This document shows positions 47,342 to 58,430 of a DNA stretch of 64,000 bases, piece after piece. Source of the stretch: Microcebus murinus (taxonomy: Eukaryota; Chordata; Mammalia; Primates; Cheirogaleidae); NCBI RefSeq assembly GCF_040939455.1, contig NC_134110.1, forward strand, positions 101,523,001-101,587,000. The letters are read 5' to 3'. The first letter of the stretch is position 1. Each line of letters begins with the position of its first letter. The position numbers were made by a program, and so were the translations under genes. The notes beneath the pieces are model-generated. The model did no database searches. It was not told the origin of the DNA and was given only the letters and a program-made list of their open reading frames with translations.

Positions 47342-50300
47342 TTAATACCAGTTTGCTGGAGAATATATCTGGGGCTTATTTTTCCATTCTTGGGATACTT
47401 CACTTAGTAGTATGGGTTCCAGCTCTAACCAGGAAAATATAAGATGTGCTATATCACCATTGTTTCTTAGAGCTGAATAGTACTCCATGGTATAGATATA
47501 CCACATTTTATTAATCCATTCTTGGATTGATGGGCACTTGGGCTGTTTCCACAGCCTTGCAATTATGAATTGTGCTGCTATAAACATTCGAGTGCAGGTG
47601 TCTTTTTTTGTAGAGTGTCATTGGATCATTTGAGTAGGTGCCCAGCAATGGGATTGCTGGATCAAATGGTAGATTCACTTGTATCACTTTAAGGTATCTC
47701 CATATTGCTTTCCACAGAGGTTGAACTAGTTTGCAGTCCCACCAGCAGTGTAGGAGTGTTCCTCTCTCTCCGCATCCACGCCAGCATTTATTGTTTGGAG
47801 ATTTCTTTATAAAGGTCATTCTCACTGGGGTTAAGTGATATCTCATTGTGGTTTTGATTTGCATTTCCCTGATGATTAGAGATGTTGAGCATTTTTCATA
47901 TGTTTGTTGGCCATTCTTCTGTCTTCTTTAGAAAAGTTTCTGTTCAAGTCCTTTGCCCACTTTTTAATGGGGTTATTTGATTTTTTTCTTCCTGATTTTC
48001 GTGAGTTCTAAGTATATTCTAGTTATCAGTCCCTTATTGGATGCATAGGATGCAAAAATTTTCTCCCATTCTGTAGGTTGTCTGTTTACTTTCATGACTA
48101 TTTTTTGGCTGTGCAGAAGCTTTGTAGTTTGATCATGTCCCATTTATTTATTTTTGTTGCTGCTGTGATTGCCTTTGGGGACTTCTTCATAAACTCTTTG
48201 CCCAGGCCAATGTTTGGAGAGTGTTTCCAACTTTTTCCTCTAGAGTTCTAATACTTTCATACCTTAGGTTTAAGTCTGTTATCCAGCGTCAATTGGTTTT
48301 TGTGAGAGGTGAAAGGTGTGGGTCCTGTTTTAGCCTTCTACAGATGGCTATCCAGTTTTCCCAGCACCATTTATTGAAGAGGGATTCTTTTCCCCAGCGT
48401 ATGTTTTTGTTTGCTTTGTCAAAGATTAGATGGCTATATGAGGATGGTTTTATATCAGGATTCTCACATCTGTTCCACTGGTCAATATTCCTATTTTTGT
48501 GCCAATACCATATTGATTTAATTACTACAGCTTTGTAGTATAGTTTGATATCTGGCATATTAATGCCTCCCATTTTGTTTTTGTTGCCTAGAATTGCACT
48601 TGATATTACGGGTCTTCTTTGGTTCCATATGAAGCGTAAAATTATTTCTTCTATATCTGTGAAGAATGCTGATGGGATTTTAATAGGTATTGCATTGAAT
48701 CTGTAGATCAGTTTGGGTAGTATAGACATTTTGATGATATTGAGTCTGCCGATCCACGAGCATGGTATGGATTTCCATCTGTTTACATCCTCTGCTACTT
48801 CCTTCCTCAGTGTCTCATAGTTCTCCCTGTAGAGGTCTTTTACCTCCTTGGTTGAGTATATTCCTAGGTACTTTAATTTCTTTGTTGCTATTGTGAAGGG
48901 AATTGAGTCTTTGATTTGGTTCTCAATTAGATTGTTGTTGGCATATATGAATGCCTCTGATTTCTGTGTATTGATTTTGTATCCTGAGACTTTACTAAAT
49001 TCATTGATCAGTTCCAGGAGTTTCTTGGTTGAATCTTTGGGGTTTTCTAGATACAATATCATATCATCAGCAAACAGTGAAAGTTTGATTTCTTCTGCCC
49101 CTATTTGGATGCCTTTGATTCCATTTTCCTGTCTGATTGCTGTAGCCAAGACTTCCAGCACTATGTTGAACAGAAGTGGAGATAGTGGGCAGCCTTGTCT
49201 AGTTGCAGTTCTAAGTGGAAATGATTTCAATTTTTCCCCATTCAGTATGATGTTGGCTATGGGTCTGTCGTATACGCTTGTATCATTTTTAGGTATGTCC
49301 CTTCTATGCCTATTTTCTTAAGTGTTCGTACCATGAAAGGGTGTTGAATTTTGTCAAAAGGTTTTTCTGCATCTATTGAAAGAATCATGTGGTCTTTGTT
49401 TTTGCTTCTGTTTATGTGGTGAATTGCATTTATAGATTTACGTATGTTGAACCATCCCTGCATCCCTAGGATGAAGCCCACTTGGTCGTGGTGGATTATT
49501 TTTTTTAATAAGTGTCTGGATTCGGTTAGCTAAGATTTTGTTGAAAATTTTTGCATCTATATTCATTAGGGATATTGGTCTGTAGTTTTCTTTTTTTGTT
49601 GCATCCTTTCCTGGTTTTGGTATCAGAGTAATATTCGCTTCATAAAAGGTGTCGGGGAGGTTTCCGTTCTTCTTGATGTTGGGGAATAGTTTCTGCAAGA
49701 TAGGTACTAGTTCTTTGTAAGTGTGGTAAAATTCAGGTGTGAAGCCATCTGGACTGGGACTTTTATTTTTAGGGAGATTTTTAATTGCTGTTTCTATTTC
49801 AGCTGTTGAGATTGGTCTGTTCAGGGAATCTATTTCTTCCTGGTTGAGCCTAGGGAGGCTGTGTGTTTCTAGACATTTGTCCATTTCCTCCACATTTTCC
49901 AGTTTGTGTGCATAAAGATTTTTGTAGTATTCATAAATTGTATCTTGTATCTCTTTGGAATCAGTTGTGATATCTCCTTTTTTATTCCTGATGGAGCTTA
50001 TTAGAGATTTCTCTTTTCTGCTTTTCATTAGCTTAGCCAATGGTGTGTCAATTTTGTTTATTTTTTCAAAGAACCAACTTTTTGTTTTATTAATCTCCTG
50101 AATAGCTTCCCTGTTTTCAATTTCATTTAGTTCTGATTTGATCTTGTTGATTTCACTTCTTCTGCTGGGTTTGGGGTTGATCTGCTCTTCTTTTTCCAGC
50201 TCTTTGAGTCATTTCATTAGATTGTCTATTTGTGATCTTCTTGTCTTTTGGTTATAGGCATTTGTGGAGATAAACTTTCCTCTCAGAACTGCTTTAGCTG

Positions 50301-51210
50301 TGTCCCAGAGGAGTTGATAACTTGTCTCTCCATTGTCATTTTCTTCATAGAATTTTTTTATTTCCATCTTGATTTCTTCATTTATAAAGTAATCATTTAG
50401 TAGGTTGTTTAATTTCCACGTTTTTGTGTAGAAATGTGAGTTTCTGTTAGGGTTGATTTCTAGTTTTATTCCACTGTGATCTGAGAAGGTACATGGTATG
50501 ATTTCTATTTTTTTAAATTTCTTGAGATTTTCTTTGTGTCCTAGGATATGGTCAGTCTTAGAGAATGTCCCGTGAGCTGATGAGAAGAACGTATATTCAG
50601 TGGATTTGGGGTAGAATGTTCTGTAGATGTCAGTCAGACCCAATTGTTCTAGAGTTTTGTTTAAGTCCATTATTTCCTTATTAATTTTCTGTTTGGAGGA
50701 TCTGTCTCGTGCCGTCAGTGGGGTGTTGAAATCTCCGGTGATTATGGAGTTGGTATTAATCCATTTGCTTAGCTCCAGTAAGGTTTGCTTTATGAATCTG
50801 GGTGCACCTAAGTTGGTTGCATATATATTTAAAATTGTTATCTCTTCTTTTTGAAGTGTGCCCTTCACCATTATATAATGACCCTCTTTGTCTTTCACTA
50901 CTTTTGTTGGTCTAAAAACTAAATCGTCTGAAATTAGAACTGCCACACTAGCCTTCTTTTGGCTTCTATTTGCTTGGAATATTGATCTCCACCCTTTTAT
51001 TTTTAGTCTATCTGCATCCTTGCAGGTTAGATGTGTTTCCTGAAGACAGTATATACTTGGCCTGTATTTTCTTACCCATTCAGCCAGCCTATGTCTCTTG
51101 AGTGCAGAGATTAAGCCATTCACATTTATTGAGAGAATTGATAGGTAAGGTAGATTACTGATCATTCTGTTGGGTTGGATGTTGTTGCTATGTTTTCTGT
51201 CTTGAGCCAT
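47342..51210 (-). pseudogene. L1-C ORF2 pseudogene (endonuclease/reverse transcriptase)
   Basis: ORF2p nicks genomic DNA at TTTT/AA-like sites and copies L1 RNA there. The endonuclease domain is intact in the first 333 codons (51210-50209), with 'QETHL', 'GDFNTPL' and 'SDHSGI' motifs. A TGA at 50209-50211 ends that frame, which then continues in phase to about 49500. A frameshift near 49500 (in a T-rich run) and another near 49240 restore phase. The catalytic FADD of the reverse transcriptase is at 49063-49074. A stop near 48289 and two more frameshifts follow. The C-terminal CX3CX7HX4C knuckle is at about 47750-47800. Confidence 0.95.
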
Positions 51211-51251
51211 TGTAATATCTGGCCTTTAATATCTTTGGGTTTTGGTTGTTT

Positions 51252-52219
51252 TTATATTCGTGGGTTATTATGATGTTCCGTGTGTAACGCGGTTTTAAGT
51301 ACTTCTTGTAGGGCTGGTCTTGTCTTGGTGAATTCTCTGAGCCTTTGCTTGTCTGAGAATGTTTTTATTTCTCCTTCATATATGAAGCTTAGTTTTGCAG
51401 GGAATAATATTTTAGGCTGGGCATTGTTTTGTTTCAAAAGAGTGAGAATGGGGCCCCAGTCTCTCCTTGTTTGTAAAGTCTCATTAGAGAAGTCTGATGT
51501 TATTTGAATTGGCTTTCCCTTGTATGTCACTTGCTTCTTTTGTCTTACAGCTCTTAGAAGGGCCTCTTTAGTTGATACTTTGGTCAGTCTGATGACTGCA
51601 TGTCGTGACGTCTTCCTATTTGCATTGAATCTCCCAGGGGTCCTCTGAGCTTCTTGAACTTGTATATCAACATTTTTAGCAAGGCCTGGGAAATTTTCCT
51701 CTATTCTATCTTCAAATAGCTTGTCCAACCCTTGGTTGTTGTCCTCTTCCCCTTCTGGTAACCCTATGACCCTCACATTAGGTTTCTTCACATAATCCCA
51801 CATCTCTTGTAGGCTTTGCTCTTTTCTCTTGTTTCTCTGCTCTATCTCTGTGATGGTTTTATTTAGTTGGAGGGTGTTATCTTCAATCTCTGAGATTCTT
51901 TCTTCTGTTTGATCTACCCTGTTCTTGAGACTTTCCACTGTATTTTGTAATTCCCTGAATTGATTCTCATTTCCAGGAGTTTGGTTAAACTTTTCTTTAT
52001 TGTGCCTATTTCTTTAGTGAACTTTTGTTCTAGGTCCTGGAGGCTTTTTGTGGTTTCTTTGTGTTGGTTATTGAGTAGTTGTTGTAGGTCGGTGAGTGTT
52101 CTTATGATCCACATACGAAATTCCTCTTCTGTCATTTTGGTTGCCTGATTTGGATTGGTGTCCGTTTCTAGGGGGCTGGTGCTCCTCTTTGGGGGTGTGT
52201 TTTCCGTTTGGTTCTTCAT
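51252..52219 (-). pseudogene. L1-C ORF1 pseudogene (RNA-binding protein), one frameshift
   Basis: ORF1p is a trimeric RNA-binding chaperone that coats L1 RNA. Two frames cover it: 101 codons from the start at 52219 and 228 codons ending at 51252, overlapping near 51914-51938 in different phases, so a frameshift lies near 51940. The visible order is a charged N-terminus, a coiled coil with heptad leucines/isoleucines ('NRVDQTEERISEIEDN'), an RRM part ('VRVIGLPEGEEDN') and a C-terminal domain ('RHAVIRLTKVSTKEA'). It sits 41 bp upstream of ORF2, the usual arrangement. Confidence 0.95.
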
Positions 52220-53689
52220 ATTTCCTGAGTTCCTTCACTGATATCTTCCCATGTCGATCAGTTGTTGTTTGTTTCCTTTAGGTTATTGTTTGGGTATTCA
52301 CACGCCTTGTTTAGTTTCTGAGCCGGTAGGTGGTGTCTGTGGGTGATATTCGACCAATCCCTGTATAATGAGTCAGTGGGTGCCGTGAAAAGACTGTGCA
52401 TGGTGCCGTCCCTGTCAGTAGGTGGCGCTTGCTTTAGGAACAGGCTATGCTGTTGTTTTTGTGCCCTGTTATTAGCTCTTGTTCTGGACGGAACTGGGTT
52501 GGGTAAGTCTGCCCTCAGGCACCACCAATGCCGTTAGCAGGAGTCAAAGTTCTGTTCTCTGCTTCCAGGAAAAGCTGTCAGGGCAGGGCTGGAATGGTCC
52601 TGCTCAGCCAGAAAGTCTGCGTGGGGGGGTGGGGCTTTCTGAGACCTGCAGTCTGGAGCAGGCCTCGCTTCTTTCCACCCTCCCCAACTCCGCAGCTACT
52701 CCTGGGCCTCTGCCAGCAGGCCAGACCACACGCCACCAAGCCTCCCCGGATTGTGATGCCGGTGGGGAGGTTCCATGCGCAGAAAAGCTGCCTGGCCTTG
52801 GCGCACGGCCTCCGGTTGTTGGGAGGGTTGCCCTCTAGGACGCTGATCTGCCCCTGGAGGCACACGCATCTCAGCAGGCTGTTCACAAATATCCCTTCTG
52901 TGCCCTGGGCAATGGTAGACCTCGGTGCACGGGATCTGGTCTGCAGGTCCGACCTCTGGGTCCCAGAGTTCAAACTGTATCCCCACCAGGGAGAGGAGTT
53001 CTGGTCCTAATTCACCCACAGGGAGCCCAAGCTGTGTCTGTGTCTGTAGCCTCTGAGTCTGCACCATTCTCCTGGGAACACCGTGCCAGCAGCACCTGGG
53101 AGGGCTGGCGGGTAGGGAGCTCACAGTCTGAGTTCCCCTTAGTCATTTGTAGGGTCCCAAAAGGGAAGGTCCCATTCCTTGGAGGTGCCTCCGGCTAGTG
53201 GCTGTATTGTCTCTCTGGGCAGCTGTAGGTAGGGTCAGCGGAGGGGAGGAGGAGGCAATATGGCGCCTGCCGCTCAGCCCATGTCTGTGCACACGGAGGT
53301 GCCCAGAGGGATTTGGGAGTCTGGTGCTGCGTCCGCTACAGGATCACCACTAGCTGGTGGCGGCCGTCTCTGGGCTGGTGTCCGCAGGTCTCTCCACCCG
53401 CTGGGGAGCCCACCAGCAGTCCCAAATGCAGGGGAGGGGAAAGGTGATTTATCCACCTACCCTTCCCGCTGGTCTCGGGGCTGCTCCGGCGGTCTCAGCT
53501 TCTAGTTCTCCTCCGCAGTCTCCTCCCGTGGAGTCTCCCGGGGTCTCAGGTACCCCTCCTTCCGGCCCTTGTCTGCTGTATGCTCACCTTCTTGCTTCTT
53601 TTTTCTAATTTCTGCTGGAATCTGTCTTTTCTTCAGAGACACTCTTTCTGGCGGTGTTTCTCGTCCGCCATCTTGATCCTCCTCCCTGT
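52220..53689 (-). promoter_or_regulatory. L1-C 5' UTR with internal promoter
   Basis: About 1.47 kb with higher G+C and CpG than the ORFs. At its first bases the minus strand reads CAAGATGGCGG (53665-53675), the YY1-type site that directs correct initiation in primate L1s. Open frames on both strands (up to 160 codons) are composition-driven and overlap one another; I found no convincing ORF0. Confidence 0.85.
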
Positions 53690-55145
53690 CTTTCTTTATC
53701 ATTGTTGATTTAAAATCAATTTTATCTGACATGAGAGTGGCTATACCTGCTCTCTTTTGGTTTTCATTTGTGTGGAATATTTTTTTTCCATCCCTCTCCT
53801 TGGGTCTGTGTGACTTCTTATGGGTTAGATGTGTTTTCTAGAGACAGCAGATACTTTGATTGTGTGTTTTCATCCACTCAGCCAGTTGTGTCTTTTGTGT
53901 TTAGAATTCAGACCATTTATGTTGAGTGATAGAATTGATATGTGGGATGCTGTTCTGTTCATCTGTTCTGTTCTGTTTGTACAACTGTGAGCTTTAGCTT
54001 TTGGGTGATTTTACACTGGGGCATATCTACTGTACTGACCTATATATAATGTTGCTCTGAGTATTTCCTGTAGGTCAGGTCAAATCATGACAAATTCCAG
54101 CAGTGTTTGCTTGTCCGGAAAAGTCCTATTTGTCCATTATTTGTGAACATTAGTTTCGCAGGATACAAGATTCTTGGATGGCTGTTGCTCTGTTTAAAAA
54201 GACTAAAGATCATGCTTGGTGATATTCATGCAGGGTGGTAGGTTGTTCCCCAAATAATTGTTGGAAGCTCAAGTTGAGGGCTGCATGGCTATGGCTGTGG
54301 GTCAGACTGTGTTGTGGGAACCACAGAGGTTGAACCATGTGGGGTGGGGGTGGCTCCAGTGACAGGGGAACCATGGAGGTGTAGTTATACAGGGTGGGCA
54401 GCAGCGTGCGGTTTGTAGCACGTGGGGCTGTGGGCTGGGCTGGTAGGTGGCTGAAGTTCTCTGCCTGCCCAAGTCCAGCTAAGGTATTCACTACACAGCT
54501 TCTCAGGTGATGTCTGTAGCCCCTAACATGCCCCCTCTGCTCAGATCCCACATTAGGGGGAAGGGTCACTTTGCACCCTGTCACGGAGCATGGCACAAGG
54601 GGAGTGTCCACTCTGCCCACTACCTCCCTGGCCTGGCAGAGGCTAAGTGAAGGCTGTTGTTGCAAAGCTGAGCTCCACACAGTCCTGGATCCCTGTACCT
54701 GTGTTCAGAATGGTGTCAGTTGCAGAAACCCAGGATCAGTAGCCACCAAATCCAATCTGTGTCCACTCTCTGGTGAAATGTCTTTGAACAAACTCCAAGC
54801 AGCTCCTCAATCAGTCTAGAGATCTGCAATTGTTGGGGCGGGGGGTGAGAAGCCTCACAGCCTCACAGCCTCACAGTACCTGCAGGGTGAGGATGGAGCC
54901 CCAGCACTCTCTCCTCTGACCATCCCTGCATGTGGGTGCCTCTCCACAGTTCCCTTTGATCTTGCCTAATGAATCGCCCCATCACCTTCTTCTTCACTTT
55001 GAATGTCCCCCATCATGCCTCCAATTTTACAATGTTCTTTACAAAAAAAGCAATATACAGGTAGGCATCTGCCTGCAACTTTTTATCCTGTTCTTGAGAG
55101 CAGCATGTGGGGCTGCTTCTAGTTCACCATCTTTTCTGGTCTGCC
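53690..55145 (-). mobile_element. L1-B 5' part: 5' UTR, ORF1 end, ORF2 start, with deletions
   Basis: From the right: the 5' end near 55145 (reverse strand 'agaccagaaaagatggtgaac', a degraded L1 start box at 55126-55135); about 900 bp of 5' UTR; then an abrupt switch near 54200 to the ORF1 C-terminal segment (54060-54200), so the ORF1 N-terminal part is absent. The start of ORF2 follows up to its endonuclease region at 53690. The next ORF2 residues (about 2 kb, the reverse transcriptase) are missing before the 3' part at 47097. Confidence 0.8.
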
Positions 55146-56975
55146 TCATCAGCGTTTTATAGTTATCATTGCAGATGTCTTTTTGCCTCTTTGGTTAAAT
55201 TTATTCCTAGGTATTTTATTTTGTTGAAATGGGATTGCTTTCTTGATTTCTTTTTCAGCTAGTTTGTTATTGGTGTACAGAAATGCTGCTGATTTTGTAT
55301 GTTGATTTTGTATCCTGCAATTTCACTGATTTTTTTTACCAGTTCTAAGAGTATTTTGGTGGAGTCTTTGGGTTTTTCTCTATATATGATCATGTATTCT
55401 GCAAACAGGGACAATTTGACTTCCTCTTTTCCAATCTGGATGCCTTTTATCTTTTTCTCTTGCCTGAATGTTCCACCTCAGACTTCCAATACTATGTTAA
55501 ATAAAAGTGGTGATTGTGGACATTTCCTTCTTGTTCTAGTTCTTAGAGCAAATGATTTCAGCTTTTCCCCTTTTAGTGTTATATAAGCTCTGATTTGTCA
55601 TATACGACCTTAGTTATGTTGAGGTATATTCCTTCTATGTCTAATTTTTTGAAAGTTTTTATAATAAAGGGATGTTAAATTTTATCTAATGCTTTTTCTG
55701 TGTCTATTGAGATGTGAATATTGTTTTTGTCCTTGATTTTATTTATGTGATGTATCACATTTATTAATTTGTGTATATTGAAACTTTATTGCATCTTTGG
55801 GCTAGATCCCTCTTCATCCTAGTGTATTATCTTTTTAATGTACTGTTGGATTTGCTTTGCTAGTATTTTGTTGGGGATTTTTGCATGTATGTTCATCAGG
55901 TATATTGGCCTGTAGTTTTCTTTTATTGGTAGTGTCCTTGTCTGGTTTTGTTATCAGGGTAATTTGGGCTTTGTAGAATGAATTAGGGAGAATTCCTTTT
56001 TCTTCAGTCTTTTGGAATAGTCTGAGAAGAACTGGTATAAATTTTTTTGTTTCTTCCCCCTGCAATAAATTTGGTAGAATTCAGCAGGAAAGTCATCCAG
56101 TCCTGGACTTTTCTTTGTTGAGAGACTTTTAATTACTGATCTATTTATTTATTTATTGACCCATTATTGTTTTGTTCAAGATTTCTATTTCTTCCTGATC
56201 ACTCCTGGTAGATAGTACATGTCTAGGAATTTATCTATTTCTTGCAGGTTTTCCAATTTGTTAAATTATAGTTCATAATCATCTCTAATGATCTTTGGTA
56301 TTTCTGTGGTATGTATTATAATATCTCCTTATATAATTATGATTCTTTTTATTTTTGTTTTTTCCTTTTATCTTGGTTAGTCTAGCTAGCAGTTTATAAA
56401 TTTTGCTTGTCTTTTCTTCCTTTCATTGAGCCTTTGTGTTTTCTTAGACTCTATTCCATATAGTTGTACTCTGATCTTCATTATGTCATCCCTTCTACTA
56501 AATTTGAGTATGATTTATTTTTGCTTTTCTAGGTTCTTAAGGTGCATTGTGAGGTTATTTATTTGAAATCTTTCTATTTTTTGATATAGGTATTTATTAT
56601 TATGAAATTCCCTCTTATACTGGTTTTGCTATAACCTACACATTTTAGTGCACTATGTGTCCATTTTCACTTGTTTCAGGAATTTTTTTTTATTTTCTTC
56701 TTAATTTCTTCATGGACCCAAAGGTCATTCAGAAATATGTTGTTTAATTTTCAGTTATTTTCAGTTTCCAAAATTACCCCTATTATTGACTTTCTACTTT
56801 TACTTTATTGTGATCTGAGAATATACTTGACAAGATTTTGATTTGTTGAGATTTGTTTTGTGGCTTAATATATGGTGTATACTAGAGAATGTTCTAGATG
56901 CTGATAAAAGAGAATGTGTATTCTGAATCTATTAGATAAAATGTTCTGTAAATGTCTGTTAGGTCCATTTGTCAA

Positions 56976-57290
56976 CACATTTACTGCCATGTGAGTTGTA
57001 TATAACTCATGCTAGTTTTGAGCCCTGGATCTCATGAAGCAAAACCTGGGCAAAACCCTGCAGTTCATTCATGAAAATATTACTTGTGATGTTCTTATTG
57101 TTACATTAATATTGACAAATTAATTCTAAAAATGTGGATTAAATGAATAAAAGTCAATACATTTCATTTTTCATTAAATTTTTAATTAAATTAGAAAAGA
57201 CCATTTTGTTTTTGAAGTTTTTATTCTATTTTTGTAATAAAACACTGTGGCCCCAAGGAAAATTTTTTTCCTAGTGTGGCAGTCAATGTG
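56976..57290. mobile_element. piggyBac-type MITE flanked by TTAA
   Basis: 315-bp insert in L1-A. The left end, CACATTTACTGCCATGTGAG, and the right end read on the other strand, CACATTGACTGCCACACTAG, are inverted ends (13 of the first 14 bases match). The right flank is TTAA at 57291-57294; the left is TCAA at 56972-56975, a one-base change. L1 sequence reads through on both sides ('gtccatttg' and 'atacaatg'). No frame is present, so it moved with a transposase in trans. Confidence 0.82.
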
Positions 57291-57521
57291 TTAAATACAA
57301 TGTTTTGTTATTGATTTTCTGTCTATGTAATTTGTCTAATGCTGAGAATGGGATGTTGAAGTCCTCAACTATTATTGTATTGGAATCTAACTTTCCCTTT
57401 TGATCTAATAATATTTGTTTTGCCTATCTGTAAGCTCTGGGATTAGGCACACATTTATTTAGAATTGTTATATTCTTTTTCTGAATTTATCTGTTTATGA
57501 TTATATAATGACATCTTTGTC

Positions 57522-57543
57522 TTTTTTTTTTTTTTTTTTTTTT
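57522..57543. repeat. Poly(T) run within L1-A
   Basis: A 22-base T run inside the reversed L1-A endonuclease region. It may be an expanded A-run of the L1 or a tail of a lost insertion; no SINE body adjoins it. Confidence 0.9.
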
Positions 57544-58430
57544 GCAATTGTTGACTTAAAATTTGTTTTATATAAGTATAACTTCTCCGGCTTGCTTTTG
57601 GTTTCCATTTGCATGGAATTTTTCTATCCCTTCACTTTCAGGCCATTATGTGTCTTCATGAAGTGAGTTTCTTGGAGCTAGTATATATTAACGGTTGAGT
57701 CACTTTTTAAACCAATTCAGCCAGTGTATATCTTTTAAGTGGGGAATTTAATTTTTTTACTTCAAGGTTATCATTGATAGATGAGGACTTATTCCTGTCA
57801 CTTTATTAATTGTTTTCTGGTTATTTTCTAGATCCTTTGCTCTTTTTGTACTCTCTTGTTGTTTATCATTGCAGGTTTTTTTTATAGTTGTGACATTTGA
57901 ATACTTTCTCTTGTTCAAATGTATGCCTGCTCTCACAATAAGTTTTATGCCTTTGTGTGTTTTTGTGGTGATATATAAACTCCTTTCACTTTCAGATATA
58001 AGACTTCATTAAGCATTTCTTATAAAACTGGTCTAGTGATGATGAATTTTACTTGTCTGGAAAAGAATTATTTCCCCTTCATTTTAAAGAATAGCTTTGC
58101 TGGGTATGGTATTCTTGTCTGTAATTTTTTTTTCTTTCAGCACTTTGAATATATCAAACCATTTTCTCCTGGCTTATAAGGTTTCTGCTGAGAAATCCAC
58201 TCTTAGCATTGAGGATTCCTTTACATTTGACTTGACATTGTTTTTAGAATTCTTTCTTTGTCTTTGATTCTTGACAGTTTGACTATAATGTGCCTTGAAG
58301 ACCTTTTGGGTTGAATCTATTGGGGGATCTTTGAGTATCTATATTCGTAAGTGAAAGTTTTCCACAGTTTTTTCTTGGTCTATATCTGTAAAATTTTAAC
58401 ATCAAGGTCCTAAATAAATTTGAGAACTCT

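Larger units (their letters stand above)
47098..53689 (-). mobile_element. L1-C (innermost), full-length LINE-1
   Basis: About 6.6 kb. From 5' (right) to 3' (left): a GC-richer 5' UTR (53689-52220) starting GGAGGAGGATCAAGATGGCGG, read on the minus strand, with the YY1-type box at 53665-53675; ORF1 (52219-51252); a short spacer; ORF2 (51210-47342); a 3' UTR; and an A-rich tail (47098-47137). It is full length but retrotransposition-dead because both frames are broken. Much less diverged than L1-A and L1-B. No target-site duplication is visible. Confidence 0.95.
55159..58430 (-). mobile_element. L1-A 5' part: ORF2 and ORF1 C-terminal region
   Basis: Resumes L1-A exactly where it stopped at 45649. 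It runs through the reverse transcriptase region (95-codon plus-strand shadow at 55299-55586; true minus relics such as 76 codons at 55835-56065), the endonuclease region (about 57300-57700) and ORF1 (about 58030-58430), fading out within ORF1. All frames are broken. Interrupted by the piggyBac-type MITE at 56976. Confidence 0.88.

Noticed and set aside
48848..49321. 157-codon plus-strand open frame
   Set aside because: It is the antisense shadow of L1-C ORF2, whose motifs lie on the minus strand.
52479..53124. Several frames of 119-160 codons on both strands
   Set aside because: They overlap in the GC-rich L1-C 5' UTR, contradict one another and show no known domain; ORF0 could not be confirmed.
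54210..54680. 156-codon minus-strand frame
   Set aside because: It lies in the 5' UTR part of L1-B and has no recognisable motif.
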